Part shown: in pieces, positions 27,618-36,774 of the stretch
Numbering within the stretch: position 1 is the stretch's first letter
Layout of the letters: each line of letters opens with the position of its first letter
DNA from: Sphingobacterium corticibacter
GTDB lineage: Bacteria; Bacteroidota; Bacteroidia; Sphingobacteriales; Sphingobacteriaceae
Direction: 5' to 3'
DNA: 64,000 bases
Assembly (NCBI RefSeq): GCF_003076635.1
Contig: NZ_QDKG01000002.1
Span: 248,001 to 312,000, forward strand
Position numbers and translations under genes: made by a program
Notes under the pieces: model-generated
Databases searched by the model: none
What the model was told of the DNA's origin: nothing
What the model saw: only the letters and a program-made list of their open reading frames with translations

Positions 27618-28781
27618 TTAGATGTTCCATTTTGCTTTTTCCAAAGCCACACATGCCCCGCCGAGTAATTGTACCTGAGTTAAATCTGAAATCAATAAGC
27701 TGGTATGTTTGGACAGGCGATCTATACTGTACTTCATCAAAGCACTCTGAATCTGCGGTAGTAATATGCGGCCCACCTTCGCGCCGCGGCCGGATATGAC
27801 GACATATTCAGGATTGATAATATGGATTAGTGTAGCTACGCCCTTGCCTAGCATAAAACCTATTTTATTGAGCGATTCCATCGCCAATTGATCGCCCTCA
27901 TTTGCGGCATCCATCAATTGATCACCGTGGATACTTCCTTGTTCGCTAAAAATGCTTTGCAAGGAGGAAATCTCTCCTTCACTCAACCGTATGCTAGCCG
28001 ATTTTACCGCAGCAGTAAGCGATGCTTCTACTTCGAGGCAACCTCTTTTACCACAAGAACACAAGGTATTTTCGTCCGATAGTGGAATATGGCTGAATTC
28101 GCCTGCATAGCCACTATGTCCTTTGAAAAGTCGATCATGGATAATCATACCCAAACCTACACCCCAGTTGAGGTTTACGACCAACACATCTTGCGATCGC
28201 TGCGCTTCGCCAAAATTCTTCTCTGCAATAGCAATGGCGGTCGAATCATTCTCCATCCAGGTCTGGATGCCGAAGTGATCTTGAATGGTTTGACAGAGAT
28301 CAAACAAAGGATGATTTGCCGCATAAGAATGATTTTGTCCGGTAGCTGAGTCCACAAATCCAGGAATAGTCAATCCGATCGCCATAATCGGCTGACCAAC
28401 ATGCGCTTCCAATGCCTCCCCAATAATAGCTTTGATCTCAGCCATACACGTATCACCCGCTGCAACCGGATTGCGAATCGTCTTGACAGTCCCTAAAATA
28501 TCGAAGGATAAATCGTAGATCGCAATACTAGTGTAATATTGGTCTATGGATACTGAAAGGATGTTTGGTAGGTTTTGATAATTGAGTCTATATTGTAACG
28601 GTCTTCTGCCACCGCTTGATATAGCATAACCGCATTCGAGCACAATACCCAGCTCTGTAAGTTGATTAATAACCTTGGTGACATTTGGTATGCTTTTACC
28701 AGTACGAACGGACATGTCTGCAACCGTTTGCATTTTACCAAAACATAAACTCTTCATTACCAATGTTTGCGCCGCATTCAT
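27618..28781 (-). CDS. ROK-family transcriptional regulator
   Basis: A 387-residue protein: an N-terminal winged helix (about 10-70, with ADMSVRTGKSIPNVTKVINQL), then a ROK sugar-kinase-like domain. The zinc-binding motif CSCGKRGCLEVEAS is intact. The phosphate-binding DxGxT motif expected near the start of the ROK domain reads SIDQYYTSIA, which argues for a sugar-sensing repressor and against a kinase. The sugar-pocket ENDSTAIAIAE is kept. It precedes susC-susD on the same strand, so control of that pair by a sugar ligand is likely. Confidence 0.9.
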   Translation of the reverse strand: MNAAQTLVMKSLCFGKMQTVADMSVRTGKSIPNVTKVINQLTELGIVLECGYAISSGGRRPLQYRLNYQNLPNILSVSIDQYYTSIAIYDLSFDILGTVKTIRNPVAAGDTCMAEIKAIIGEALEAHVGQPIMAIGLTIPGFVDSATGQNHSYAANHPLFDLCQTIQDHFGIQTWMENDSTAIAIAEKNFGEAQRSQDVLVVNLNWGVGLGMIIHDRLFKGHSGYAGEFSHIPLSDENTLCSCGKRGCLEVEASLTAAVKSASIRLSEGEISSLQSIFSEQGSIHGDQLMDAANEGDQLAMESLNKIGFMLGKGVATLIHIINPEYVVISGRGAKVGRILLPQIQSALMKYSIDRLSKHTSLLISDLTQVQLLGGACVALEKAKWNI

Positions 28782-28804
28782 AAATAGGTATTCATAGGAC
28801 GCAC

Positions 28805-28837
28805 CAAAGATATTGAATTTAATATTTAATTAACAAA
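28805..28837 (-). promoter_or_regulatory. promoter for the ROK-susC-susD unit (TTTG-N21-TATCTTTG)
   Basis: On the minus strand, TTTG (28837-28834) is followed after 21 bases by TATCTTTG (28812-28805), matching both halves of the Bacteroidota housekeeping promoter. The ROK ATG lies 24 bases downstream. Confidence 0.65.
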
Positions 28838-28956
28838 GGCTTTTTAATTTTTTTACAAACTATTGCATAGTTAAAACAGGAGGCAAAAAAGACAAAGTTG
28901 AAATGTTGATAAAATTTTAGGATTTTCATTTTTTAGCACGGCGGAGTATATGTGCC

Positions 28957-28970
28957 TTACGTAAACGTAA
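28957..28970. repeat. inverted repeat TTACGT-AA-ACGTAA
   Basis: A near-perfect palindrome just before the tRNA terminator, in the otherwise empty gap between the ROK gene and the tRNAs. It could be an operator; nothing else supports a role. Confidence 0.3.
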
Positions 28971-28996
28971 AAAGCATCAATTTCTTGATGCTTTTT
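28969..28996 (-). terminator. intrinsic terminator of the tRNA-Val transcript
   Basis: AAAAAGCATCAA (28969-28980), loop TTTC and TTGATGCTTTTT (28985-28996). Read on the minus strand it is a 12-bp stem ending in a T-run, five bases after the 3' end of the second tRNA. Confidence 0.88.
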
Positions 28997-29000
28997 GGGG

Positions 29001-29075
29001 TGGAGGATACTGGGTTCGAACCAGTGACCCCCTGCTTGTAAGGCAGGTGCTCTGAACCAGCTGAGCTAATCCTCC
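29001..29075 (-). tRNA. tRNA-Val(TAC)
   Basis: 75 nt on the minus strand with a complete cloverleaf. The acceptor is GGAGGAT/ATCCTCC with discriminator A, the D-arm contains TAGCTCAG, the anticodon stem CCTGC/GCAGG encloses loop CTTACAA (anticodon TAC, valine GUA codons), and the T-arm contains GGTTCGAACC. CCA is not encoded. It is the promoter-distal member of a tandem pair. Confidence 0.96.
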
Positions 29076-29089
29076 TTTTTTAACTTTGG

Positions 29090-29164
29090 TGGAGAATACT
29101 GGGTTCGAACCAGTGACCCCCTGCTTGTAAGGCAGGTGCTCTGAACCAGCTGAGCTAATTCTCC
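29090..29164 (-). tRNA. tRNA-Val(TAC), second copy
   Basis: Identical to the neighbouring tRNA-Val except for acceptor pair 5:68, which is A-T here (GGAGAAT/ATTCTCC) and G-C in the other. Only 14 bases separate the genes, so they are processed from one precursor. Confidence 0.96.
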
Positions 29165-29180
29165 TTTTTGTTTGCGTGTG

Positions 29181-29210
29181 CAAATATATGCCTAAAATCT
29201 GATTTTCAAA
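29181..29210 (-). promoter_or_regulatory. promoter of the tRNA-Val pair (TTTG-N18-TATATTTG)
   Basis: On the minus strand, TTTG (29210-29207) and TATATTTG (29188-29181) lie 18 bases apart. Transcription would start about 10 nt before the 5' end of the first tRNA. Confidence 0.6.
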
Positions 29211-29273
29211 ATTATTTATCTAAATAAATAGAACAAAAAAACCAATCATACGGATTATCAAGGAGATAGATTT

Positions 29274-31304
29274 CTACAATTCCGTAGACAGCTTCATAAG
29301 ATCGGCATGTAATGCGTCAACAAAAGCTGTACGCGGCAGCAATGCCATAGCATCCTGCTCGTTGCCTACTTCTGCAGCCGCGACCGATAACCCTATCATT
29401 AACGAGTTGGCGCGATATGCCAGAGAGTGGAATGTATACAATCGTCGCCAATTCCAGCGCTTTGCGCCTGGTTCGCGACGCACCTGATCCATCGCCGAAG
29501 AGAATGCTGCTAGCGCACCATGCGCCATCTTTCGAGCCAACCGAAGATCATTGGCATCCACATCTACACAACTTATCTTTTGCTGTACCAACTCGCGATA
29601 CTCCTCTGCTCTATCCACCACATCAGCCGCTAATTTTTTCAGACTTTTGCTTTGCCGTACCGGAATGAAAAACCATCCTGCCAAGGCTAATAAACTTCCA
29701 ATTAATGTAAAAACGATACGGCTTCCCAATATATCGACCATATTGCCTTCATACACATGCAGAGCTATAATAATTCCTGGCGTTAAACATAGCACGCTCA
29801 GCATATAATTGATCCTATTGAAGAAGAAAAAACCAAATAATCCGCACACAGCTAACAATAGCAATACCACTGGTGACGATATCAATAATAACAATAGCGA
29901 ACCTAACAGAACACCGACAAGCGTTCCAATTATTCGCTGGGCATTCCGAATATTGGTATTAGCAAATCCAGGTCTGGCCACTACGACCAACGTAATCAAT
30001 ATCCAATACGTATAATGATACTCTGGCAAAAGCAATCCAATACTGCCGCCAATGCCAAACATCAGCGCCAAACGTAAAGCGAATGGAAATACAGCTGTAC
30101 GAAAGGAAAACTGGTTGCGCAGCGCACTTACACCTCGGGGAGCACGTGCTATATAACGTGAGTAACTATACTGACCATATACGCTTTGCTGCGTATCTTG
30201 CCGATTTAGCACCAATCGGATTCGGCCGATACACGCTATTATGGAGCGAGAATTGCGAATAGTTGCCCCTAATACTTGTGCTTCTTCCCCAGATAGGGTT
30301 TCGAATTCTGCGGATAATTTACGCATGATTTGCGCTATTTCCGCTTCCTTTGTATGGCGCTTAGTCACTGGCAGATTGCCCGCACTTTCCCGAGATAGGA
30401 AATCCACTTCTTCCGATAATAATAGTATTAAGGCTCGAATAGATTCTAATACGCGCAAAGGCGCCAATAGCTTTCGAATCGAATCGTAATCATGATCCAA
30501 TGCAGCTAACAATTCATATAAGTCGGTTACACCCACTCCCTGTTTTATCCAATATTCACTGATATCGGAGGAAGAATTGGTCAAGCGTTTTTCCCGAAGC
30601 AACAGGTTTCGTACGTTCTCTTGTTGTTCACTCACTTGCAAATGCAACGCTCCCAACTCCTTGTAAGCTTTCTCTAGTGGCACGTTTTCATCATAGAACT
30701 GTGCTTTATTTTTTAGCATCACAGCCATTCGGTAAAAACTATCTGCAATCGCGTACCGCAAGGAGCGATATGGAAATAAAAGCACTTGTAATACGCTGAT
30801 CAGAAAATACCAAAATACACCCAAGGCGATGTACAGTGCGTACGTTAACGGATCTGCCGGCCAAAGACCGACCGTAAACGTCACCAATATCAACCCCATC
30901 AATCCCATCGCAGCGAAGCGACCGCCGTAGATGGAAATCATCGTGAATACGAACGCTGCCATCATCAGCCACAAGATTAGTACAATCGGAATGGCAATCG
31001 CACTAGCGGTGATAAACGCCGTGATTCCGAACAATGGGATCGTCCATAGCGAAGACCGCACTTTGTCTTTACGATTGCCTGGCAAATCGGTGAGAGCAGC
31101 AAACAATGCACCTAACCCAATCATGATCGCCTGATCCAGAAACCCAAAATAAAAAAGTATCAAACCGGGCAGTATGACCGCTAATGTATTTCGCAAAGCA
31201 TCGCCACCATGTTCTCCCAACAGAAATAAGTGAATATGTTGAAAATCAAATTTTTGTTTTGATTTTGACAATAAATTAAAAACTATATTCTGCAAATTAT
31301 TCAT
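29274..31304 (-). CDS. FUSC/YccS-family membrane protein
   Basis: A 676-residue inner-membrane protein with the two-block FUSC layout: membrane helices about 30-170, a long cytoplasmic region about 180-390, a second helix block about 400-545 (with YHYTYWILITLVVVARPGFA), and a helical C-terminal domain. Relatives include YccS, YhfK and aromatic acid efflux AaeB; transport substrates are mostly unknown. FUSC genes in Bacteroidota usually stand alone. It starts 99 bases after the putative porin gene and has its own -7 element, so it need not share the salvage-block transcript. Confidence 0.87.
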   Translation of the reverse strand: MNNLQNIVFNLLSKSKQKFDFQHIHLFLLGEHGGDALRNTLAVILPGLILFYFGFLDQAIMIGLGALFAALTDLPGNRKDKVRSSLWTIPLFGITAFITASAIAIPIVLILWLMMAAFVFTMISIYGGRFAAMGLMGLILVTFTVGLWPADPLTYALYIALGVFWYFLISVLQVLLFPYRSLRYAIADSFYRMAVMLKNKAQFYDENVPLEKAYKELGALHLQVSEQQENVRNLLLREKRLTNSSSDISEYWIKQGVGVTDLYELLAALDHDYDSIRKLLAPLRVLESIRALILLLSEEVDFLSRESAGNLPVTKRHTKEAEIAQIMRKLSAEFETLSGEEAQVLGATIRNSRSIIACIGRIRLVLNRQDTQQSVYGQYSYSRYIARAPRGVSALRNQFSFRTAVFPFALRLALMFGIGGSIGLLLPEYHYTYWILITLVVVARPGFANTNIRNAQRIIGTLVGVLLGSLLLLLISSPVVLLLLAVCGLFGFFFFNRINYMLSVLCLTPGIIIALHVYEGNMVDILGSRIVFTLIGSLLALAGWFFIPVRQSKSLKKLAADVVDRAEEYRELVQQKISCVDVDANDLRLARKMAHGALAAFSSAMDQVRREPGAKRWNWRRLYTFHSLAYRANSLMIGLSVAAAEVGNEQDAMALLPRTAFVDALHADLMKLSTEL

Positions 31305-31311
31305 TATTCCA

Positions 31312-31319
31312 CAAAAGTA
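31312..31319 (-). promoter_or_regulatory. -7 promoter element TACTTTTG for the FUSC gene
   Basis: Exact TAnnTTTG on the minus strand, only seven bases before the ATG at 31304, implying a leaderless or near-leaderless mRNA. No TTG at -33 spacing. Confidence 0.45.
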
Positions 31320-31403
31320 CGCATATTAATTTGATAACCTGATGTGTGGCATCACACCATAGCTAAACAAGATCAAAGCATAAATTGATTGAGGTTTAAT
31401 AAA

Positions 31404-33431
31404 TTAATCGTAGAACTTCCACGATAATCCGAAGCGGATATTAGCATCCTGCATCGGATACCTTCTAACGGTATAGAACCCGTTCGGCGCGATATGTTGG
31501 TTTACAAAGTTGTAACTCAAAAAGAGGTTGACACGTTTGATATTGGCCGTTGCCCAGATATCAAAAATTGGGTAAGTGGAGAATTCTATTCCTGCATTGT
31601 CGTTATAAAACTGACCCGCATTCATTGCATACGAAGGATTTCGAAAAGGCGTATTGAAGCGAGCATCCAATCCTAACCTAAAGTCTAATACCTCACTGAG
31701 CACGTCTGCATAGTAAAAGCTATGCCATGTGTATAATTCTGGAATAGCCAGCACATCCATGGCGTCAGATTTCTGATAGACCGCTCTATTGTCCAAATGA
31801 AATTTTCTAAAGCTAAAGTTTTGTGTCACCGTTAGTTTTAGCAAATTAAGTGCTCCATGCTGCGCTGGCTCAATCACACGGCTCAAAGCAGGATCATCTT
31901 GCGGATTAGCCACTTCTCTAAAATAGAGAAATCCATCCATCAGAAAATACTCGGCCTTACCAGAGAATCGCAACTTCGGATTTACATAGGAAAACGAAAG
32001 ATTCTGCGTCTTTGTATTGTTAAAGTTAGTCTGGTCTGGACGCCATTGATGGTATGACAAGTTGGCTCGCTGAAAAATCATTTCTGGAGATTTACTTTGC
32101 GTATATGCGCCTAATTGGATATGCCCCAAATTATCCCCTCCAGAAATATTGGCTTGTGCTTCGTAGAGAAAATCTCCAAAGTTTTCACCCAATACAATTT
32201 GGTTCACACCCAAGCTGACATCTACCCGATCCGAGAATTGATAACCTAAACGTCCCTTAATCATACTATTTTGAAACGTTGTTCGATAGACCGTATCCTG
32301 CGGTAGTGCAATACTATTAGTGTCACGTTGCCTATCTTCGCCATACCAGATCAGGTCATTTTGAAAACCCAAATCCAACTTAATCTCGTTAGCTAGCGAA
32401 GGGCTACGAAGAAAAAAACTATACGTAAATTCATTCGTCAATGTGGTCACTCTCGTGGTATCCCCTACCTCCACCAAGTTGTTGAGTGGAAATATTCCGT
32501 TGGCATCAGCTTCATTCTTATAAAACATATAACGCCGATTTTGCAAATAGAGGTTGTGCGCCACCACATTGGTAGGCCGGACCTCCATTTCAGGAAGATT
32601 TTTATTGATTGTATCAATACGACCAAGATAAAGCGATTGCCTCATAAATAAGCCAATATCCTTCCACTTCGTTCGCGGACGATTAGCATTCGCACCCCGA
32701 AGGTTAGGAATTTCACTATAAGATCCCCTACTTTCTGAATTATTGGAGAATACTTCATCATTCACAATAGAGCCATTTTCTGAAGCATCTAATGTATTGA
32801 AGGTAAAGTTTGTTAAGAGATTATACCGCAAGCTAGGCGATTCATACCAGGAAAATATGCTACCTTTTCGGTCACTATATTGTTGATTCTGATAAAAACC
32901 ATCTGTGTTGGCCGCGTTATATTCTGCGCCGATATTGAGGCGAGAATGAAGATTCTGCGCTAGTTTCGCCCGAAAAATCTGATCATTGAAGAAAAATCCA
33001 ACGGCATACAACTCTGAATAACGAGCGCGCGCACGATAATACTGCACCGAGTCGGCCTTCACTAAATAACGGTCTAATGCATTATATCCAGTCTGAAAAC
33101 CAATACTCTTATTCGGGTTGAATAATAAGTCACGTGTCGCTAAACCGTAGGCACCCAGATTGATACTAGGGTTCCAGGGTTGCAGTTGCTTATTATAATA
33201 CTGAAAATTGTGATGCGTGGTATCGATCTGAAAAGTCTGTGTGCGTTGCTTCAGTGCCGCCAAAGTAGTGTACCGCACATAACGCGCCGAAAAAACGACC
33301 GAATCTTGCTTATTATCCTCTGCCGCTCGTGCAGAATCCAATGCCGAACTGAACTCTTGCTCTTGTGCAACAGCCACAAAAGACAAACAACAAAACACGA
33401 CACACAATAGAAACGCCCTCAACAAGATCAT
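31404..33431 (-). CDS. putative outer-membrane porin (Porin_10 type)
   Basis: A 675-residue exported protein. The signal peptide (about 1-23, ending VAVAQ) fixes the start at ATG 33431; the TTG 30 bases further upstream lies inside the promoter. The mature part is rich in aromatic-alternating beta-strands, includes YNALDRYLVKADS and RARARYSELYAVG, and ends SWKFYD, as in the Bacteroidota putative porin family. I infer a 16-or-more-stranded barrel. It follows punA by 51 bases. Passage of small wall sugars or nucleosides is a context-based guess. Confidence 0.82.
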   Translation of the reverse strand: MILLRAFLLCVVFCCLSFVAVAQEQEFSSALDSARAAEDNKQDSVVFSARYVRYTTLAALKQRTQTFQIDTTHHNFQYYNKQLQPWNPSINLGAYGLATRDLLFNPNKSIGFQTGYNALDRYLVKADSVQYYRARARYSELYAVGFFFNDQIFRAKLAQNLHSRLNIGAEYNAANTDGFYQNQQYSDRKGSIFSWYESPSLRYNLLTNFTFNTLDASENGSIVNDEVFSNNSESRGSYSEIPNLRGANANRPRTKWKDIGLFMRQSLYLGRIDTINKNLPEMEVRPTNVVAHNLYLQNRRYMFYKNEADANGIFPLNNLVEVGDTTRVTTLTNEFTYSFFLRSPSLANEIKLDLGFQNDLIWYGEDRQRDTNSIALPQDTVYRTTFQNSMIKGRLGYQFSDRVDVSLGVNQIVLGENFGDFLYEAQANISGGDNLGHIQLGAYTQSKSPEMIFQRANLSYHQWRPDQTNFNNTKTQNLSFSYVNPKLRFSGKAEYFLMDGFLYFREVANPQDDPALSRVIEPAQHGALNLLKLTVTQNFSFRKFHLDNRAVYQKSDAMDVLAIPELYTWHSFYYADVLSEVLDFRLGLDARFNTPFRNPSYAMNAGQFYNDNAGIEFSTYPIFDIWATANIKRVNLFLSYNFVNQHIAPNGFYTVRRYPMQDANIRFGLSWKFYD

Positions 33432-33458
33432 CTTTAGTAAATTCCCGGCAAATTGAGA

Positions 33459-33491
33459 CAAAAATACATCTTATGCGCCAAATTATTGCAA
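33459..33491 (-). promoter_or_regulatory. promoter of the putative porin gene (TTG-N22-TATTTTTG)
   Basis: On the minus strand, TTG (33491-33489) and TATTTTTG (33466-33459) are separated by 22 bases, and the ATG follows after 27 bases. It overlaps the last codons of punA. Confidence 0.55.
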
Positions 33492-34298
33492 CACAATTAG
33501 TTCTTTTAACAGTCGCGTTAATTTAGGTTCCGCCTCTGCAGCCACCGAAACAATTTCCTGCAAAGAAACCGGATGCAGATTCGCATGAAATCCTTCGTCG
33601 GTAACCACGGAAATAGCACAAACGGGCACACTCATATGGTGCGCAACGATTACTTCAGGCACGGTACTCATCCCGACAATATCGCCCCCAATAATGCGCA
33701 TATAACGATATTCGGCACGGGTCTCTAAGTTTGGACCTGGCGCAGCTACATACACGGCTTTATGTGCTTTGTAACCCAAACTATGTGCAATCGACAAGCT
33801 TTGCTCGATCATTCCACGATCGTAAGGTTGGCTCATGTCAGGAAAACGTGGCCCAAAGTCTTCATTATTTGGTCCGCGCAGCGGATTATCAGGCAATAGA
33901 TTGATATGATCGTCTATAATTGCGAGGTCACCTCTTTTAATATCAGGATTTAACGAACCCGAGGCATTCGACAGAAACAATTTCTGGATACCCAACAGCT
34001 TCATGATACGTACTGGAAAAGTGATCTCTTGCATACCATACCCCTCGTAATAATGCAGTCTACCTTGCATGGCTACCACATTGCGACCATTCAATTGCCC
34101 AAAGATTAACTTTCCAGAGTGAAACTCTACGGTAGAGATCGGAAAGTTTGGAATATTGGAATACATCAATTGGTAAGAGACATCAATTTCATTGACCAAC
34201 TTTCCTAAACCAGTACCTAAGACAATACCAAATTCAGGCACAAAATCACCTATTTTCCGGCGGATGTAGGCAATCGTTTCATTATAACTATCGTGCAT
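33483..34298 (-). CDS. punA: purine-nucleoside phosphorylase
   Basis: A 271-residue trimeric-type PNP that splits inosine or guanosine with phosphate to the base and ribose 1-phosphate. Motifs are GIVLGTGLGKL (phosphate site), GRLHYYEGY, LSNASGSLNPDIKRGD, DDHINLLPDNPLRGPN, GMSTVPEVIVAHH and VVTDEGFHANLHP. ATG 34298 is used; a TTG two codons upstream is discounted. It has its own promoter, so its place between the symporter and the porin may be only positional. Confidence 0.95.
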   Translation of the reverse strand: MHDSYNETIAYIRRKIGDFVPEFGIVLGTGLGKLVNEIDVSYQLMYSNIPNFPISTVEFHSGKLIFGQLNGRNVVAMQGRLHYYEGYGMQEITFPVRIMKLLGIQKLFLSNASGSLNPDIKRGDLAIIDDHINLLPDNPLRGPNNEDFGPRFPDMSQPYDRGMIEQSLSIAHSLGYKAHKAVYVAAPGPNLETRAEYRYMRIIGGDIVGMSTVPEVIVAHHMSVPVCAISVVTDEGFHANLHPVSLQEIVSVAAEAEPKLTRLLKELIVLQ

Positions 34299-34320
34299 AC
34301 TCAAAATATAGATCTATTCT

Positions 34321-34351
34321 CAAACATAAACGAATTTTGCTAGCCACGCAA
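34321..34351 (-). promoter_or_regulatory. promoter of punA (TTG-N20-TATGTTTG)
   Basis: On the minus strand, TTG (34351-34349) and TATGTTTG (34328-34321) have ideal 20-base spacing; the punA ATG is 22 bases downstream. Confidence 0.65.
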
Positions 34352-34389
34352 TAAGGCATCAGGTACTTTAAGTTCTTTTAACGATCTCA

Positions 34390-35901
34390 TTATCGCTTTG
34401 GCACCTCTTGCACCACCTCAGGATCTAATCTCAATCTGCCCGGCGAACTTAACAGTAGCAGCAGAAACGTGAGCAAACCGTTGTAAATAATCAACTCAAA
34501 TCCTACTTGGTAGTTGCCCAATGAAAACAGATAATCTGTATTGATGACTAGAAAAATAACCGTCGGCGAAATCACACTGATGAAAGGAACCAGCTGGTCG
34601 CGAACGCGCAATCGGGTTAAAATTCCAAAAGCAAATAAGCCCAACAAAGGCCCATAGGTATAGCCGGCCGCCGTGAAAATCGCATTTACCACCGAGTCAT
34701 CATTCACGATCCGAAAGATCATAATCACCAATAGCATAATGACGGAAAACCCTGCGTGAACGTAGTTTCGTTGGCGAATCAAATGCGGCGCATTCGGATC
34801 TGTTTTCTTATTAAATCCTAGAAAGTCCACGCAGAATGACGTTGTCAAGGCCGTCAATGCAGAATCTGTGGTAGCAAACGTCGCCGCTGTAAGTCCCAAC
34901 ATAAAGATAATCCCGGGCAGCACCGTCAAATAATTAAGCGCAATCTCTGGATACAGATAATCTGGTGTGCGCATTGCCGTAAGATCGATTTGATTCTTCG
35001 CGGCATAGATATATAACAGCGCACCAACGCAGAGGAAAAACAAATTGATCACGATAAATATACCAGTAAACGTCAGCATGTTTTTCTGCGCTTCGCCAAT
35101 AGTGCGCATACTCAAATTCTTTTGCATCAGATCCTGATCCAGCCCTGTCATCGCAATCGTAACAAATGCGCCGCCAATCACATGTTTCCAGAAATGGTTG
35201 CGAGATCCTAAAAAATCTTCCCACACAAAAATCTTAGAATAACTACTTTCCTTGACTGATTCAAAAGCCTCCATCATAGACAGGCCCAATCCATCTGCCA
35301 TAAAATAGATAGACAGCACAACCGCCAAAAGTAGGAAAAACGTTTGCAGCATATCTGTGATGATAATGGTTTTCAGCCCACCTTTATTAGTATACAGCCA
35401 GATGAGCAAAAGACACAAAGCAATGGTAACGATGAAAGGTACATTCCACGCATCAAAGATGAATTTTTGCAGGATAATGGCCACCAGATACAATCGAAAA
35501 GCCGAACCAATGGTTCGCGAAATCAAAAAGATCATGGCGCCAGTCTTATAGCTTTTATGGCCGAGTCGCTCTTCTAAATACGTATAAATCGAGGTAAGAT
35601 TTAGCCGATAATAGAGCGGCAACAATACATAAGCAATTAGTACAAAACCGATAGCATTGCCCAGCACAAACTGAAAATAACTGAAATTATTGGCGCCGAC
35701 AGCTCCGGGCACGGAAATAAAGGTCACGCCAGAAAGCGCGGTGCCAATCATCCCGAAAGCCACCATATACCACTTCGCATTGCGGTTTGCTACGAAAAAA
35801 GTGGCGTTATCAGAGGATTTTCTGGAGGTAAAATGCGCAATGGATAGCAGCACGGCAAAATATACAATCAGGAAACATAATAAGATAATCGGCGACATCA
35901 T
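34390..35901 (-). CDS. sodium:solute symporter (SSS family)
   Basis: A 503-residue inner-membrane protein with about 13 hydrophobic helices. It has the SSS signature region, for example MIGTALSGVTFISVPGAVG near the N-terminus and GLTAATFATTDSALTALTTS near the middle (the conserved sodium-site helix). Its gene starts seven bases after the murQ stop, so they are co-transcribed. A transporter of this family is paired with murQ in Tannerella forsythia (MurT), making N-acetylmuramic acid, or a related wall sugar, the most likely substrate. That assignment is inference. Confidence 0.88.
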   Translation of the reverse strand: MMSPIILLCFLIVYFAVLLSIAHFTSRKSSDNATFFVANRNAKWYMVAFGMIGTALSGVTFISVPGAVGANNFSYFQFVLGNAIGFVLIAYVLLPLYYRLNLTSIYTYLEERLGHKSYKTGAMIFLISRTIGSAFRLYLVAIILQKFIFDAWNVPFIVTIALCLLLIWLYTNKGGLKTIIITDMLQTFFLLLAVVLSIYFMADGLGLSMMEAFESVKESSYSKIFVWEDFLGSRNHFWKHVIGGAFVTIAMTGLDQDLMQKNLSMRTIGEAQKNMLTFTGIFIVINLFFLCVGALLYIYAAKNQIDLTAMRTPDYLYPEIALNYLTVLPGIIFMLGLTAATFATTDSALTALTTSFCVDFLGFNKKTDPNAPHLIRQRNYVHAGFSVIMLLVIMIFRIVNDDSVVNAIFTAAGYTYGPLLGLFAFGILTRLRVRDQLVPFISVISPTVIFLVINTDYLFSLGNYQVGFELIIYNGLLTFLLLLLSSPGRLRLDPEVVQEVPKR

Positions 35902-35908
35902 GAGGGCG

Positions 35909-36733
35909 TTAAGAGTTTTTTAAATCTGCTTCGTAATGCGTAGCCGCAGCGCGCACGCTGCCATATTTGTCTAGGTATTCCTTTGCAGTGGTTTCGTTCG
36001 CTCCCGTTTCATCCATCACCATCTGTACCGCACGGCCGACCAATTTATGATTGGATAGCTGCATATCTACCATTTTATTTCCTTTAACGCGGCCAAGTTT
36101 AATCATCACAGCCGTGCTCAACATATTCAACACCAATTTCTGTGCTGTTCCCGCTTTCATGCGCGTCGATCCAGTCACAAACTCAGGACCCACCACCACT
36201 TCTACTGGATAGTGCGCTTCAGCAGCAATAGGCGATCCAGCATTGCACACAATACATCCCGTCGCCAAACCGGCAGCGTTGGCACGCTGCAGTCCGCCGA
36301 TGACGTATGGCGTCGTGCCCGAAGCAGCAATGCCGACCACAGTATCTTTCGTATTAATGTCATATGCTTCCAAATCTCGCCAAGCTTGTTCCGCATCATC
36401 TTCTGCATTTTCGACCGCTTTGCGAATGGCCGTATCGCCACCAGCGATCAATCCCATCACCCAATCGGCTGGTACACCAAATGTCGGCGGACATTCCGAT
36501 GCATCCACCACACCCAATCGACCGCTCGTGCCCGCTCCAATGTAAAAAAGTCGTCCACCCGCTTTCATCCGATCAGCGGTGATATCCACTAATTTTTCAA
36601 TAGCTGGAATAGCCAACGCCACCGCATGGGGCACCGTTTGATCTTCTTGGTTGATATTGGTCAACAATTCGGTGGTCGACATGTTATCTAATCCTTGGTG
36701 ATTCGATTCTTTTTCGGTCGTTCTAATGATCAT
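35909..36733 (-). CDS. murQ: N-acetylmuramic acid 6-phosphate etherase
   Basis: Cleaves the lactyl ether of MurNAc-6-phosphate to give GlcNAc-6-phosphate and D-lactate in cell-wall recycling. The 274-residue SIS-domain protein shows RLFYIGAGTSGRLGVVDASECPPTFG, summarised by its SECPPTFG catalytic Glu, and the second catalytic Glu in AVENAEDD; GSTRMKAGTAQKLVLNM is the conserved sugar-phosphate loop. It sits between namZ (41 bases upstream) and the symporter. The required kinase or phosphotransferase is not in the window. Confidence 0.97.
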   Translation of the reverse strand: MIIRTTEKESNHQGLDNMSTTELLTNINQEDQTVPHAVALAIPAIEKLVDITADRMKAGGRLFYIGAGTSGRLGVVDASECPPTFGVPADWVMGLIAGGDTAIRKAVENAEDDAEQAWRDLEAYDINTKDTVVGIAASGTTPYVIGGLQRANAAGLATGCIVCNAGSPIAAEAHYPVEVVVGPEFVTGSTRMKAGTAQKLVLNMLSTAVMIKLGRVKGNKMVDMQLSNHKLVGRAVQMVMDETGANETTAKEYLDKYGSVRAAATHYEADLKNS

Positions 36734-36774
36734 AATATGGTCAATAATATATCGTGATGCCGCAACTCGGCCTC

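Noticed and set aside
27618-28781. ROK protein as the missing MurNAc kinase
   Set aside because: It has an N-terminal winged helix and lacks the DxGxT phosphate motif, so it reads as a regulator.
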